Shown piece by piece: positions 15,589 to 24,299 of a stretch of DNA of 64,000 nt (within the stretch, counting starts at the first letter, position 1; each line of letters opens with the position of its first letter). Source of the DNA: Mycolicibacterium flavescens (GTDB lineage Bacteria > Actinomycetota > Actinomycetes > Mycobacteriales > Mycobacteriaceae); assembly GCA_900637135.1 (NCBI GenBank), contig LR134353.1, forward strand, positions 3,410,001 to 3,474,000, written 5' to 3'. A program made the translations under genes and the position numbers. The notes under the pieces are model-generated. The model did not search any database and was not told the DNA's origin. It saw only the letters and a program-made list of their open reading frames with translations.

Positions 15589-18083
15589 TCAACCCCCTGA
15601 TCGAGCACCTCCGCGGCTACGGCGACAACGTCGCGGTGCACACCGATACGCAGCACATGACCTATGCCGCGCTGGCCGATCGGGTTACTGCCGCCATGAC
15701 CGACCTCGGCGATAGCAGATCCCTCGTGCTGCTCGAAACGCGCAACGACATCGACACGCTCGTGCACTATCTCGCCGCGCTCGCGGCTGACCATGTGGTG
15801 CTCCCCGTCCCAGCCGGGCGGGAGCACTCGACGATCCTGCGTACCTACGAACCCGACACCGTGGTCGGCGACGGCGTGATCCACCATCGCCGCAGGACCG
15901 GCGGGCGCCGCCTGCACGAGAACCTGGCGATGCTGATGTCCACGTCGGGCACCACCGGGTCACCGAAGCTCGTCCGGCTCTCCCGCGGCAACCTGCTGTC
16001 CAACGCCTGCGCGATTGTCAGCTACCTCGATATCGATGAAACCGACCGTGCGGCGACCACCCTGCCGATGTCGTACTGCTATGGGCTCTCGGTCGTCAAC
16101 AGTCACCTGCTCCGCGGCGCCGGTCTCATTCTCACGGATCTCTCGGTAACCGACGAGCGGTTCTGGGACTTGTTCCGCCGCCATCGCGGCACCTCGTTCG
16201 CGGGTGTCCCCTACACGTTCGAACTGCTCGAGCGGATCAAGTTCGACGCGATGGAGCTGCCGGACCTGAGGTACGTGACGCAGGCCGGTGGGCGCATGCC
16301 GCGTGAGCGCGTCCGGCGGTTCGCAGAACAGGCCCGAAACGACGGCTGGCAGCTGTTCGTCATGTACGGAGCGACCGAGGCGACCGCCCGGATGGCTTAT
16401 CTGCCACCTGAATTGGCGCTGTCGCGACCCGAGGCCATCGGCCGGCCGATACCGGGCGGTTCGTTCACGATCGAATCGACCGCCGAAGGGGCGGACGACG
16501 CCGTGGGCGAACTCGTCTACCGCGGACCCAACGTGATGATGGGCTACGCCCGCGGGCCCGACGACCTGGCCCTCAACAAGACCGTCGAATCGCTGCACAC
16601 CGGCGATCTCGCCCGTCGCGCTCCCGACGGGCTCTACGAAATCATCGGTCGCACCAGCCGGTTCGTCAAAATGTACGGCTTGCGCGTGGATCTGCAACGC
16701 ATCGAGTCCTTATTGAGCGCCCGCGGTATCACCGCATTCTGCACCAACGACGACGACCGCCTCGTCGTCGCGGCGGCCGGCGCGCACAGTGAACGCGATC
16801 TCCAGCGCATCGCGGCCGAGGCCGCCGGCATACCGGCATCGGCCGTACGCGCAGTCGCAGTGGACGAACTGCCGCTGCTGGAGTCCGGCAAACCCGACTA
16901 CCAAACCGTCCGCGACCTCGCGCGGGGCCCAGACACGATGTCGACCACCGACCTGCGCGAGGTGTTCGCCGACGTGCTGCAGCTCGACCCGGCGGCGGTC
17001 GACCCGGACGCGAGCTTCGTCGATCTCGGAGGGAACTCGCTGTCATATGTGGCGATGTCGGTGCGACTCGAGCGAGCGCTGGGCCAGCTGCCCGCCGGAT
17101 GGCAGCAGCGGCCGCTTCGTGAACTCGAGAGGCTGGTCAAGCGGCCGCGGACGCGGTGGCGGCTGTGGGACGCGACGCTGGAAACCAGCGTGGCGTTGCG
17201 GGCTGTGGCGATCATCTTGATCGTCGGTTCGCATGCCGAGTTGTTCGAGCTGTGGGGCGGCGCGCATCTGCTGCTCGGCATCGCCGGGTACAACTTCGGC
17301 CGGTTCTGCCTGACCCCGGTGTCGCGCACCAAGCGGGTGCGCCACCTGCGGAACACCATCGGCTGGATCGCGGTGCCTTCGGTGCTGTGGGTCGGCATCG
17401 TTTCGCTGTGGACGTCGGATTACACCTGGACGAACCTGTTGCTGGCCAATAAGTTTCTCGGTCCGCATGACAGCATGACGGCCGGCCGCCTGTGGTTCGT
17501 CGAAATTCTGGTGTGGACGCTTGTCGCTCTGGCGCTGCTGTTCTGCATACCGGCGATGGACCGGGTCGAGCGTCGGCGTTCGTTCGCGGTTGCCGTGGTG
17601 TTCCTGGTCGCCGGGTTGGCGTTGCGCTACGACGTGCTCGGGCTCGACATGGGCCGAGACGCCTGGTTCAGCATGCTCGCGTTCTGGTTCTTCGCCATCG
17701 GCTGGGCGGCATCTAAGGCCGGCACGACCTTGCAGCGGGCGCTGCTGACGGCGGTTCTGGCGGTGGCGCTGTACGGCTACTTCGACAGCACGCTGCGAGA
17801 GCTCCTCGTGTTCGGCGGTCTGGCCCTGGTGATCTGGCTGCCCAGCATCCGCTGTCCAGCGGCACTGACCGTGGCGGTCGGTGTTCTCGCCGAGGCCTCG
17901 CTGTACACCTACCTCGTCCACTACCAGGTGTATGCGATGTTCCCCGGCCACCCCGCCGTCGGCGTGATCGCTTCGCTTGCCGTCGGCATCCTGCTCACCT
18001 ATCTGGTGACGATGGCGCGTCGAGGGCTGCGGGTACGCCGCAGCCAGAGCGCCTCGGCAAAGCTCAATCCCGCTCCGCGATAA
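15585..18083 (+). CDS. Adenylation-carrier-acyltransferase-3-like membrane fusion protein
   Basis: An 832-residue three-part protein. (1) An acyl/aminoacyl adenylation domain, about 1-450, with LMSTSGTTGSPK, YGATEATAR, the HTGDLAR motif and a C-terminal lysine in ESGKPDYQ. (2) A phosphopantetheine carrier domain, about 455-525, with DLGGNS; Ser485 is the attachment site. (3) A membrane domain of about nine or ten helices, about 535-820, starting with the Arg..His pattern RAVAIILIVGSHAELF of acyltransferase-3 proteins. It would activate a carboxylic or amino acid, load it on the carrier and transfer it at or across the membrane. The substrate and acceptor are unknown. It overlaps the iron ATPase gene by 4 bases, so it is co-expressed with iron uptake. 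No thioesterase or condensation domain is seen. Confidence 0.85.
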   Translation: MINPLIEHLRGYGDNVAVHTDTQHMTYAALADRVTAAMTDLGDSRSLVLLETRNDIDTLVHYLAALAADHVVLPVPAGREHSTILRTYEPDTVVGDGVIHHRRRTGGRRLHENLAMLMSTSGTTGSPKLVRLSRGNLLSNACAIVSYLDIDETDRAATTLPMSYCYGLSVVNSHLLRGAGLILTDLSVTDERFWDLFRRHRGTSFAGVPYTFELLERIKFDAMELPDLRYVTQAGGRMPRERVRRFAEQARNDGWQLFVMYGATEATARMAYLPPELALSRPEAIGRPIPGGSFTIESTAEGADDAVGELVYRGPNVMMGYARGPDDLALNKTVESLHTGDLARRAPDGLYEIIGRTSRFVKMYGLRVDLQRIESLLSARGITAFCTNDDDRLVVAAAGAHSERDLQRIAAEAAGIPASAVRAVAVDELPLLESGKPDYQTVRDLARGPDTMSTTDLREVFADVLQLDPAAVDPDASFVDLGGNSLSYVAMSVRLERALGQLPAGWQQRPLRELERLVKRPRTRWRLWDATLETSVALRAVAIILIVGSHAELFELWGGAHLLLGIAGYNFGRFCLTPVSRTKRVRHLRNTIGWIAVPSVLWVGIVSLWTSDYTWTNLLLANKFLGPHDSMTAGRLWFVEILVWTLVALALLFCIPAMDRVERRRSFAVAVVFLVAGLALRYDVLGLDMGRDAWFSMLAFWFFAIGWAASKAGTTLQRALLTAVLAVALYGYFDSTLRELLVFGGLALVIWLPSIRCPAALTVAVGVLAEASLYTYLVHYQVYAMFPGHPAVGVIASLAVGILLTYLVTMARRGLRVRRSQSASAKLNPAPR

Positions 18084-18867
18084 GGCCTTCCTGCGCCAGC
18101 GTGGCGACGATGACCCCGTCGGTGCGGATCAGGTTCCCGGTGACGACGCCCCTACCCCGTGCGGCGGCGGGCGACGTCGACTCCAGCATGTTCCACTGGT
18201 CGGCGAACACCGGTTGGTGGAACCAGATCGACGAATCCGTGGTGCCGCTGCGGTGCGTGCGCGCCCGCATCGAGTGGCCGTGAACCTGTAGCGCGGGATC
18301 GATCATGTACACGTCGCACACATAGACCGCGATCAGGGTGTGCACGATCGGATCGTCCGGAAGCGGCACTGTGGCGCGCCACCAGAGACGGCGGACGAAC
18401 TCTCCAGAGGAGCTGTCGTCGACGATCCTGATATCGAGTTCCTCGAGCGGCATCGACGGCGCGGGCCCGGCGGGACCGGTGCGCGGTAAGGACTCCGGAT
18501 CGTACAGCGCGGGGAGTCGGCGCCCGTGCTCCGGGCCGCGGGTGGGCACGGCGAAGGACACCGTGGCCGTCGTCAAAAGCCGTGACTGTTGCCGGGATTC
18601 GACACGGCGGGCCGAGGACGTGCGGCCGTCGAAGACGCGTGCGACGGTGTAGTCGACGTCGTCGCCTGCCTCTCCGCCGCGCAGGAACTGCAGGTGCAGG
18701 TTCGTCGGCAACCGGTCTCCGTCGACGGTGCGGCCGGCGGCGGCCAGGCTCTGCGCGACGAACTGACCGCCGTAGGCGCGTTTGCCCGCAGGGCCGCTCG
18801 CCGGCCCGACCCAGCCGTCTGCTTCCGTCCCGGAGCGCAGCTCGAGCAGGTCGAGCAGCCTGCTCAT
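18064..18867 (-). CDS. Acyl-CoA thioesterase II (TesB-like)
   Basis: A 267-residue double-hotdog thioesterase. The N-terminal hotdog has KRAYGGQFVAQSLAAA, and the C-terminal one has HSMRARTHRSGTTDSSIWFH with the Asp/Thr active-site region of TesB proteins. It would hydrolyse acyl-CoA to free acid and CoA in the cytoplasm. The ATG at 18867 overlaps the stop of the CoA-transferase gene as ATGA, so the two are coupled. Its 3' end overlaps the fusion gene on the other strand by 20 bases. Confidence 0.88.
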   Translation of the reverse strand: MSRLLDLLELRSGTEADGWVGPASGPAGKRAYGGQFVAQSLAAAGRTVDGDRLPTNLHLQFLRGGEAGDDVDYTVARVFDGRTSSARRVESRQQSRLLTTATVSFAVPTRGPEHGRRLPALYDPESLPRTGPAGPAPSMPLEELDIRIVDDSSSGEFVRRLWWRATVPLPDDPIVHTLIAVYVCDVYMIDPALQVHGHSMRARTHRSGTTDSSIWFHQPVFADQWNMLESTSPAAARGRGVVTGNLIRTDGVIVATLAQEGLIAERD

Positions 18868-20084
18868 CCGGCGCGTCCCGTCGCCACCGCGCCCGACGCG
18901 ACCAGGCCGTCGACCTGATCGGCGGTCAGCCCCAGCCACTCGCCCAACACGGCGACGGTGTCGTCCCCCAGCGCCGGCGACGCGACCGCGGGCGAATACT
19001 GTCCGTCGATCGAAATCGGGAGCCCCGGCGCCAGATAGCTGCCGATCCTCGGCTGGTCGAGCGACGTGAACAGCGGGTTGTCGGTGACCTTGTCCTCCGT
19101 GGTCGCCTCGGCGAAGGTGCGGTAGCGCTCCCACAGCACCGAGGTCGCCCACAGCGCGGCGCTGATCTCGTCGCCGGTGTGTGCGGTGAACCATTCGGCG
19201 AACAATCCGCTCAACGCGTCGCGATGCACGAACCTCTGCCCTTCGTCGGAGAAGTCGGCACCCAGCGTTTCTGCCAGCGCGGCAACCGCTTTCGTCGTAC
19301 CGGTGAGCTCGGTGAGGTCGCGGAAGTGCCTACCGGTCAACGCGACGACCATGAACGACACCCCGTCGCTGCTGACGAAGTCCTGGCCGTACTGGCCGTA
19401 CACCGAGTTGCCGATGCGTTCGCGTGCCCTGCCGTTGACCATGACCTCGGTGAAGAAGCCGAGGTTGCCCGCCGTCGCCAGGGCGACGTTCTCCAGCGGG
19501 ATGCCGATTCGCTGGCCTTCTCCTGTCGCGTCGCGGTGCCGCAGCGCCGTCACGACGGCCAGCGCCGTGTAGAGGCCGCATGCGACGTCCCACGCCGGCA
19601 GCACGTGATTCACCGGTGTGGCGAGTTCGGCTGGCCCGGTGACCAGAGGGAAACCGATGCCCGCGTTGACCGTGTAGTCGACCCCGGTGCCGCCGTCGGC
19701 GCGACCGGAGACCTCGACATGGATCAGGTCGGGGCGATGCGCTTTGAGCGTTTCGTATGAATGCCATTCGCGCCCAGCCACATTGGTGATCAGGATCCCG
19801 CTACTCGCGATGAGCCGCTTGATGACGTCGCGGCCTTCGTCGGAGCGCACGTCAGCGGCGACCGATCGCTTGCCCTTGTTCAGGCCCGCCCAGTAAATGC
19901 TCTCGCCCTCGCCGGTGACGGGCCATCGGCGGTAGTCGGCGGCGCCGCCGATCGGATCGACCCGCGTCACTTCCGCCCCGAGCTGGGCCAGCGTCATCCC
20001 GGCCAGCGGGACGGCGACGAAGCTGGAGATCTCGACAATGCGCACGCCGGCCAGTGGTCGCGTCGCCTCGGATGTGCTGGTCAT
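18864..20084 (-). CDS. CaiB/BaiF family CoA-transferase
   Basis: A 406-residue type III CoA-transferase. The N-terminal part has GVRIVEISSFVAVPLAGMTL and the RVDPIGGAADYRRWP loop. The region GGTGVDYTVNAGIGFPLVTG holds the Asp expected to form the acyl anhydride. It moves CoA between acyl groups, often in steroid or branched-acid metabolism in mycobacteria. It is coupled to the thioesterase, suggesting a shared acyl-CoA substrate; the identity is unknown. Confidence 0.9.
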   Translation of the reverse strand: MTSTSEATRPLAGVRIVEISSFVAVPLAGMTLAQLGAEVTRVDPIGGAADYRRWPVTGEGESIYWAGLNKGKRSVAADVRSDEGRDVIKRLIASSGILITNVAGREWHSYETLKAHRPDLIHVEVSGRADGGTGVDYTVNAGIGFPLVTGPAELATPVNHVLPAWDVACGLYTALAVVTALRHRDATGEGQRIGIPLENVALATAGNLGFFTEVMVNGRARERIGNSVYGQYGQDFVSSDGVSFMVVALTGRHFRDLTELTGTTKAVAALAETLGADFSDEGQRFVHRDALSGLFAEWFTAHTGDEISAALWATSVLWERYRTFAEATTEDKVTDNPLFTSLDQPRIGSYLAPGLPISIDGQYSPAVASPALGDDTVAVLGEWLGLTADQVDGLVASGAVATGRAG

Positions 20085-20117
20085 CGGGGTCAGTGTAGGC
20101 AGCGACCCCGCCGCGGC

Positions 20118-20891
20118 TCACACCAGTTCGATCGCTTCGGCGATGGACGGCAGCACGCGGCTGGGCCGGAACGGGTACCGCTCGACCTCGTCGACCGTCG
20201 TCGACCCGGTCAGCACCAGGATCGTCTCCAGGCCCGCTTCGATGCCCGCGACGACGTCGGTGTCCATCCGGTCGCCCACCATGACTGTGCTCTCCGAATG
20301 GGCCTCGATCCGGTTGAGCGCGCTGCGGAACATCATCGGGTTGGGCTTGCCGACGAAGTACGGTTCGCGGCCGGTGGCCTTGGTGATCATCGCGGCGACC
20401 GACCCGGTGGCCGGTAGCGGACCCTCCGCGGACGGCCCGGTGACGTCGGGGTTGGTCGCGATGAACCGAGCCCCGCCGAGGATCAACCGGATCGCCTTCG
20501 TGATGGCCTCGAACGAGTAGGTCCGCGTCTCGCCGAGGACCACGAAATCCGGTTCGACGTCGGTCAACGTGTAGCCCGCCTCGTGCAGCGCCGTGGTCAG
20601 CCCCGCCTCACCGATGACGTACGCCGATCCGCCCGGCAGCTGGTCGGTGAGAAACGATGCGGTCGCCAGTGCGGAAGTCCAGATGGACTCCTCGGGTACG
20701 ACCAGGCCGGACCGCTTCAGCCGGGCGGACAGGTCGCGCGGCGTGAAGATGGAGTTGTTGGTCAGGACCAGAAAGGGCCGCTGCAGGTCGACGAGCCGCT
20801 GCAGGAACTCGGCGGCGCCGGGCAGCGCGTGTTCCTCGCGGACTAAGACCCCGTCCATGTCGGACAGCCAGCACTTCGGTGTGTCGCGCAC
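20118..20891 (-). CDS. HAD-family phosphatase, NagD-like
   Basis: A 257-residue HAD hydrolase of the NagD/AraL subgroup. Motif I is LSDMDGVLV, motif II is VLTNNS, motif III is around the Lys of FVGKPNPMM and motif IV is VMVGDRMDTDV. The C2-type cap lies between motifs II and III. Enzymes of this group dephosphorylate small phosphates such as glycerol 3-phosphate or pyridoxal phosphate. The start is a GTG at 20891. Confidence 0.88.
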   Translation of the reverse strand: MRDTPKCWLSDMDGVLVREEHALPGAAEFLQRLVDLQRPFLVLTNNSIFTPRDLSARLKRSGLVVPEESIWTSALATASFLTDQLPGGSAYVIGEAGLTTALHEAGYTLTDVEPDFVVLGETRTYSFEAITKAIRLILGGARFIATNPDVTGPSAEGPLPATGSVAAMITKATGREPYFVGKPNPMMFRSALNRIEAHSESTVMVGDRMDTDVVAGIEAGLETILVLTGSTTVDEVERYPFRPSRVLPSIAEAIELV

Positions 20892-20922
20892 TGTCCCAGT
20901 GTGTCAGCTCCGCTCGCGCTCG

Positions 20923-21267
20923 TTAGCCCATCGGCAAGTCGGGCATCGCAACGTCGCAGCGCGCCCGGAAGTCGAACGCGGCCTGCCGGACCGCCCGCAG
21001 CTCGTCGCGGACCCGCGGATTCGCGTCGAGGTACGCCTTGATCTCCTGCGTCATCTGGTCCCTGGGCTTGCCTTTCAGGCCGGTGAAGAACGCGTTCACC
21101 TCCGGATGCGTGAACAGGTATGACGATGTGCCCGCCGAGACTCCGGACATGACGCCGGCCAGGTCGGCGGCCGTGCAGTTCGGCGGATCGGCGGCGGCGG
21201 GTGCGGCACCGAAGAGGATCGCGCCGACGAGCACTCCGGCGCCGACAGCACTGCGTCGCAACAACAT
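20923..21267 (-). CDS. Haemophore-like secreted protein, second copy
   Basis: A 114-residue exported protein with a signal peptide (about 1-26, ending APAAAD) and the two-cysteine haemophore pattern: PNCTAADLAGVMSGVS near the start and FRARCDVAMP near the end, with THPEVNAFF and YLDANPRVRDELR between. It is related to the protein at 11396-11767. The ATG at 21267 follows AGGGAG by 6 bases, which decides it over a TTG two codons upstream. No IdeR-like box is visible before it. Confidence 0.75.
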   Translation of the reverse strand: MLLRRSAVGAGVLVGAILFGAAPAAADPPNCTAADLAGVMSGVSAGTSSYLFTHPEVNAFFTGLKGKPRDQMTQEIKAYLDANPRVRDELRAVRQAAFDFRARCDVAMPDLPMG

Positions 21268-21295
21268 TGACAACTCCCTTACTCGGATGGGCTTA

Positions 21296-21592
21296 CTAGC
21301 GCGGACCCCCGCCGCCGGGGCGGCCCGGTCGACCGATGTCTATCCCGGGGGGACCCGGATCGAGGATGATGTCGACGCCCCAGTCGTCGCTGCAATACCA
21401 GGGGTCGACGCAATAGCCGGGATAAGCCGGACCGGCCTGCGGGGCATCGGGTCCCCCGCCGCGTACGGTCCCCTGGGCGCACACGGTGGCCGCGCCCGCG
21501 TTCGTGCAGTCCGCCGACGCGACGGGAGCGACAGCGACCGGCGCCATCGAGATCGACACTGCAACCAGTAGGCAGCGATGGACAGATCTCAT
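21296..21592 (-). CDS. Small secreted Pro/Gly-rich protein
   Basis: A 98-residue protein of unknown function. A signal peptide (about 1-27, ending APVASAD) is followed by a short mature part with four cysteines (CTNAG, VCAQG, YCVDPWYCSDDW) and a Pro/Gly-rich acidic tail. Similar small Cys-containing exported proteins are common in mycobacteria. The ATG at 21592 has a purine-rich stretch (GAGAGAGGGAGG) upstream. It lies next to the second haemophore-like gene but no shared role is established. Confidence 0.65.
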   Translation of the reverse strand: MRSVHRCLLVAVSISMAPVAVAPVASADCTNAGAATVCAQGTVRGGGPDAPQAGPAYPGYCVDPWYCSDDWGVDIILDPGPPGIDIGRPGRPGGGGPR

Positions 21593-21711
21593 GGCCGCCT
21601 CCCTCTCTCGTAGGCGGGTGCAGGGCCGTCGCGCCCGGGTGCGTCGGCTACCGCGAATCATCGCAGCCTACTTCGCAAACGGTGTCGGGTTTTTCGAATT
21701 CGCCGAAGAGC

Positions 21712-22500
21712 TCAGCGCGGCTGGTTCGGCACGCCCGGGAACAGTTGCTCGGTCGGACCCGATGTCACGTAGCCACCGAGTTTCGTCGCCAGGTGTGGTG
21801 CGAACACCGCGCCGTACATGAGATGACCGACCACGACGACGGCGGCGATCGAGAGCAGCGACGATCCGACACGGCTCGTCGATCGCTTGTCCGCCCACAC
21901 CTCGATCACGTTGCGCCCCCGGGAGTCGACTCGTCCGAGGAGATAGGTGAACACCATCATCTGCAGGCCCATCGCGAACGCGTCGTAGAGCGGGTACTGA
22001 AACCTGCTGCCCTCGAAGATCGCCAGACCCGGGATCACGTACCCGTAGTAGAAGACCCCGAGGCGGGGACCGAAGAAGCCGTTGAACAGCAGCGCCCAGC
22101 AGAACCCGACGACCAGACCCACGATCAGCAGGGTTTGTGGTCTGCGCCAACCGAATCGCCTAATCAGCCGCCGTCCCAGCCCCGCGCCGATCACCGCCGG
22201 CAACACGAAGTAGGGGATGTAGCCGATCGGCACCGATGACGGAAGTCCGCCGCCCCACGTCATGTTCATCGGCCACCACGAGGGCATGCGCGGAAGTGCC
22301 GGCGGGAACTGGGCGTACACCGCCCAGTCGTACGGTGCCTCGATCCACGAGAACGAGATCGCCGAAATCGACAGCAGCAGCAGCGGATGGAGGCGGCCGC
22401 GCCGGATGCTCAGATACACGCCGTAGGCCAGGAACAACACTCCGCCGACGTAGGCGAAGGACAAGCCGACGATGAGCGCCGGCGTCAGCTCGGTGCTCAT
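21712..22500 (-). CDS. Spirocyclase AveC-like membrane protein
   Basis: A 262-residue integral membrane protein with about seven transmembrane helices. It has the WIEAPYDWAVYAQFPPALP, YVIPGLAIFEGSRFQYPLYD and TYLLGRVDSRGRNVIEVWAD segments that match the AveC-type spirocyclase family as I know it. AveC acts on the spiroketal in avermectin synthesis; mycobacterial members have no known reaction. A longer relative lies at 30124-31269. Its start overlaps the stop of a 39-codon gene as ATGA. Confidence 0.7.
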   Translation of the reverse strand: MSTELTPALIVGLSFAYVGGVLFLAYGVYLSIRRGRLHPLLLLSISAISFSWIEAPYDWAVYAQFPPALPRMPSWWPMNMTWGGGLPSSVPIGYIPYFVLPAVIGAGLGRRLIRRFGWRRPQTLLIVGLVVGFCWALLFNGFFGPRLGVFYYGYVIPGLAIFEGSRFQYPLYDAFAMGLQMMVFTYLLGRVDSRGRNVIEVWADKRSTSRVGSSLLSIAAVVVVGHLMYGAVFAPHLATKLGGYVTSGPTEQLFPGVPNQPR

Positions 22501-22616
22501 CGGTCGTCCTCCGCGACCGCCCTCTCGCCGCGTGCTTCGGGATCGAAGTACAGCACCAAGCCGACGATCAACACGAGCAACCCGAACAAGGTGCCGAGCA
22601 TGATGAGTTGGCCCAT
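22497..22616 (-). CDS. 39-residue single-pass membrane protein
   Basis: A short gene encoding one hydrophobic helix (MLGTLFGLLVLIVGLVLYF, about 6-24) followed by a charged tail of about 15 residues. The ATG at 22616 is preceded by GGAAGTGG and the stop overlaps the AveC-like start by 4 bases. It stands directly opposite the TetR gene across an 87-base region with a perfect operator-like palindrome. The coupling to the AveC-like gene suggests a small subunit or partner; there is no direct evidence of function. Confidence 0.65.
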   Translation of the reverse strand: MGQLIMLGTLFGLLVLIVGLVLYFDPEARGERAVAEDDR

Positions 22617-22646
22617 GACCACTTCCCTTCCGCGCCCGCGTCAGCA

Positions 22647-22666
22647 GTAATAGTGCACACTATTAC
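22647..22666. promoter_or_regulatory. Operator-like inverted repeat between the TetR and AveC genes
   Basis: GTAATAGTGCACACTATTAC has perfect 9-base arms around a 2-base centre. It lies 38 bases before the TetR start and 31 bases before the divergent small-membrane-protein start. This is the usual place and form of a TetR autoregulatory operator. Confidence 0.75.
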
Positions 22667-22703
22667 CGGTGCTCCGGTCAAGGGACGACTATCGTCATGT
22701 CCC

Positions 22704-23360
22704 GTGCCCCAGCGACGTTCGTCGAAGAAGGGATCCGCCCCGGAGGCGCCTGCCGGGCGCAGGGCCCCCGGCGAGGCCCGGCGGCTCCTGCTCGACGCCG
22801 CCCGTGAACTGTTCGCGCGCCGGGACTATCGCAGCACCACCACGCGGGAGATCGCCGAGGCGGCAGGCGTCACCGAATATCTGCTGTTCCGGCATTTCGG
22901 CTCCAAAGCGGGGCTGTTTCGGGAAGCCCTCGTTCTCCCGTTCACTGACTTCGTCGACGACTTCGGGAAGACCTGGCAGGCCGTCATACCCGACAAGGTC
23001 ACCGAGGAGGAACTGACCCGGCAGTTCGTCGGCCGCCTCTATGACGTGCTCATCGAGCATCGCGGCCTTCTGTTGACCCTTGTCTCCTCGGCCGGCCTCA
23101 CCGACGACGAAATCGACAGCGCCGGTATCGCCGATATCCGTCGGGCGCTCACGCTGCTCGGCCAGATCAGCGCCGAAGGTATCCGCCTGCGCGGGCTGCG
23201 TTCGGATCAGCCCGATCTTCCCGCGCACTCGACGGTCGCGATGATCGTCGGGATGGTGGCGCTGCGTTCGACCTTCTTCGGCAACAGACCGCCGTCGCGC
23301 GAGGCGATCGTTGACGAACTCGTGCAGGCGATCCTGCACGGATTCCTGCACCGGCCTTAG
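22704..23360 (+). CDS. TetR family transcriptional regulator
   Basis: A 218-residue TetR protein. The N-terminal helix-turn-helix (about 22-68) reads AARELFARRDYRSTTTREIAEAAGVTEYLLFRHFGSKAGLF. The ligand-binding part follows and is typical in length. The GTG at 22704 is chosen because it gives a short lead into the HTH; upstream codons would run through the palindrome. It likely represses itself and the divergent AveC-like pair through 22647-22666. The stop overlaps the SDR gene on the other strand by 4 bases. Confidence 0.88.
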   Translation: MPQRRSSKKGSAPEAPAGRRAPGEARRLLLDAARELFARRDYRSTTTREIAEAAGVTEYLLFRHFGSKAGLFREALVLPFTDFVDDFGKTWQAVIPDKVTEEELTRQFVGRLYDVLIEHRGLLLTLVSSAGLTDDEIDSAGIADIRRALTLLGQISAEGIRLRGLRSDQPDLPAHSTVAMIVGMVALRSTFFGNRPPSREAIVDELVQAILHGFLHRP

Positions 23361-24235
23361 CCGCCAGGCCCGTTGGGCCACTTGAGCAGCGATCCGGCGT
23401 CCACGCGGATGTGCTGGCCGGTGATGTAGCGGCTGTCGTCACTGGCCAGAAACACTCCGAGGTTGGCCATGTCTTCGGGCTCGATATACGGAATCGGCAT
23501 GGCCTGGAAGAGCGTGAAGAGCGGTTCGGCGTCTTCGCGGGTCGGTGTCTTGCCTTCGGCCTTCAGGTCGGGCCGGAAGACGCCGTACATCCCCTCGTTC
23601 TGCAACAAGTGGGTGTTGCAGTTGGTGGGGTGGATGGCGTTGATGCGGATCATCCTCGGCGCGAGGTGCAGGCACATCTCGTCGACGTACTCCATCACGA
23701 TGCGCTTGCTCCAGCCGTAACCCGCGCCGCCGGGACCCATGTCCGGGCTCGTGGTGGTACCGCGGATCATGCCTGCAGTGGAGCCGGTCACGATGACCGA
23801 CGCACCGTCGGGCAGGTGCGGAAGCGCCACCGCGACGGTGTTCATCACGCCGACCAGGTCGACGTCTGACGCGTCGACGAACCCCATCGGGTCGGGATTG
23901 CCCATCGCCATCGGTAAAATGCCGGCATTGGCGACCACGATGTCGATCCTTCCGAGGTCGGCGACCCCCGCCTCCGCCGCTTCCCGAAGTTCGTGTCGCT
24001 CACGGACATCGGCGACCCGAGCGACGACGCGCCGTCCGATCTCCTTGACCGCACGCTCGGTTTCGGCGAGATCCTCGGGGCTGGCGAGGGGATAGGGATT
24101 GGACGGGATGTCACGGCAGATGTCGACGGCGATGATGTCCGCGCCTTCTTTGGCCATCGCGATCGCGTGCGCGCGACCCTGGCCCCGGGCGGCCCCCGTG
24201 ATGAAAGCGACCTTGCCGTCGAGCTTTCCGGTCAT
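23357..24235 (-). CDS. Mycofactocin-coupled SDR oxidoreductase
   Basis: A 292-residue short-chain dehydrogenase. It has the nucleotide motif TGAARGQGRAHA, NAGI, a catalytic Ser region (VIVTGSTAG) and a YGWSKR Tyr-Lys pair. The insertion after the second strand (DICRDIPSNPYPLASPEDL) is characteristic of the mycofactocin-coupled subfamily, which keeps NAD tightly bound and passes electrons to mycofactocin. It probably oxidises an alcohol made by the neighbouring P450s. GAAGGAG precedes the ATG at 24235. It is last in the catabolic run that starts near 32385. Confidence 0.87.
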   Translation of the reverse strand: MTGKLDGKVAFITGAARGQGRAHAIAMAKEGADIIAVDICRDIPSNPYPLASPEDLAETERAVKEIGRRVVARVADVRERHELREAAEAGVADLGRIDIVVANAGILPMAMGNPDPMGFVDASDVDLVGVMNTVAVALPHLPDGASVIVTGSTAGMIRGTTTSPDMGPGGAGYGWSKRIVMEYVDEMCLHLAPRMIRINAIHPTNCNTHLLQNEGMYGVFRPDLKAEGKTPTREDAEPLFTLFQAMPIPYIEPEDMANLGVFLASDDSRYITGQHIRVDAGSLLKWPNGPGG

Positions 24236-24299
24236 GTCAATGCTCCTTCGATTCTTGCCGGGTCGTGACACGCGGTGAGGTGCTCGCCGGGCGTCTTCC

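Noticed and set aside
17043..17951. A 302-codon minus-strand frame opposite the acyltransferase-like domain
   Set aside because: Antisense shadow; the plus-strand hydrophobic helices are continuous with the fusion protein.
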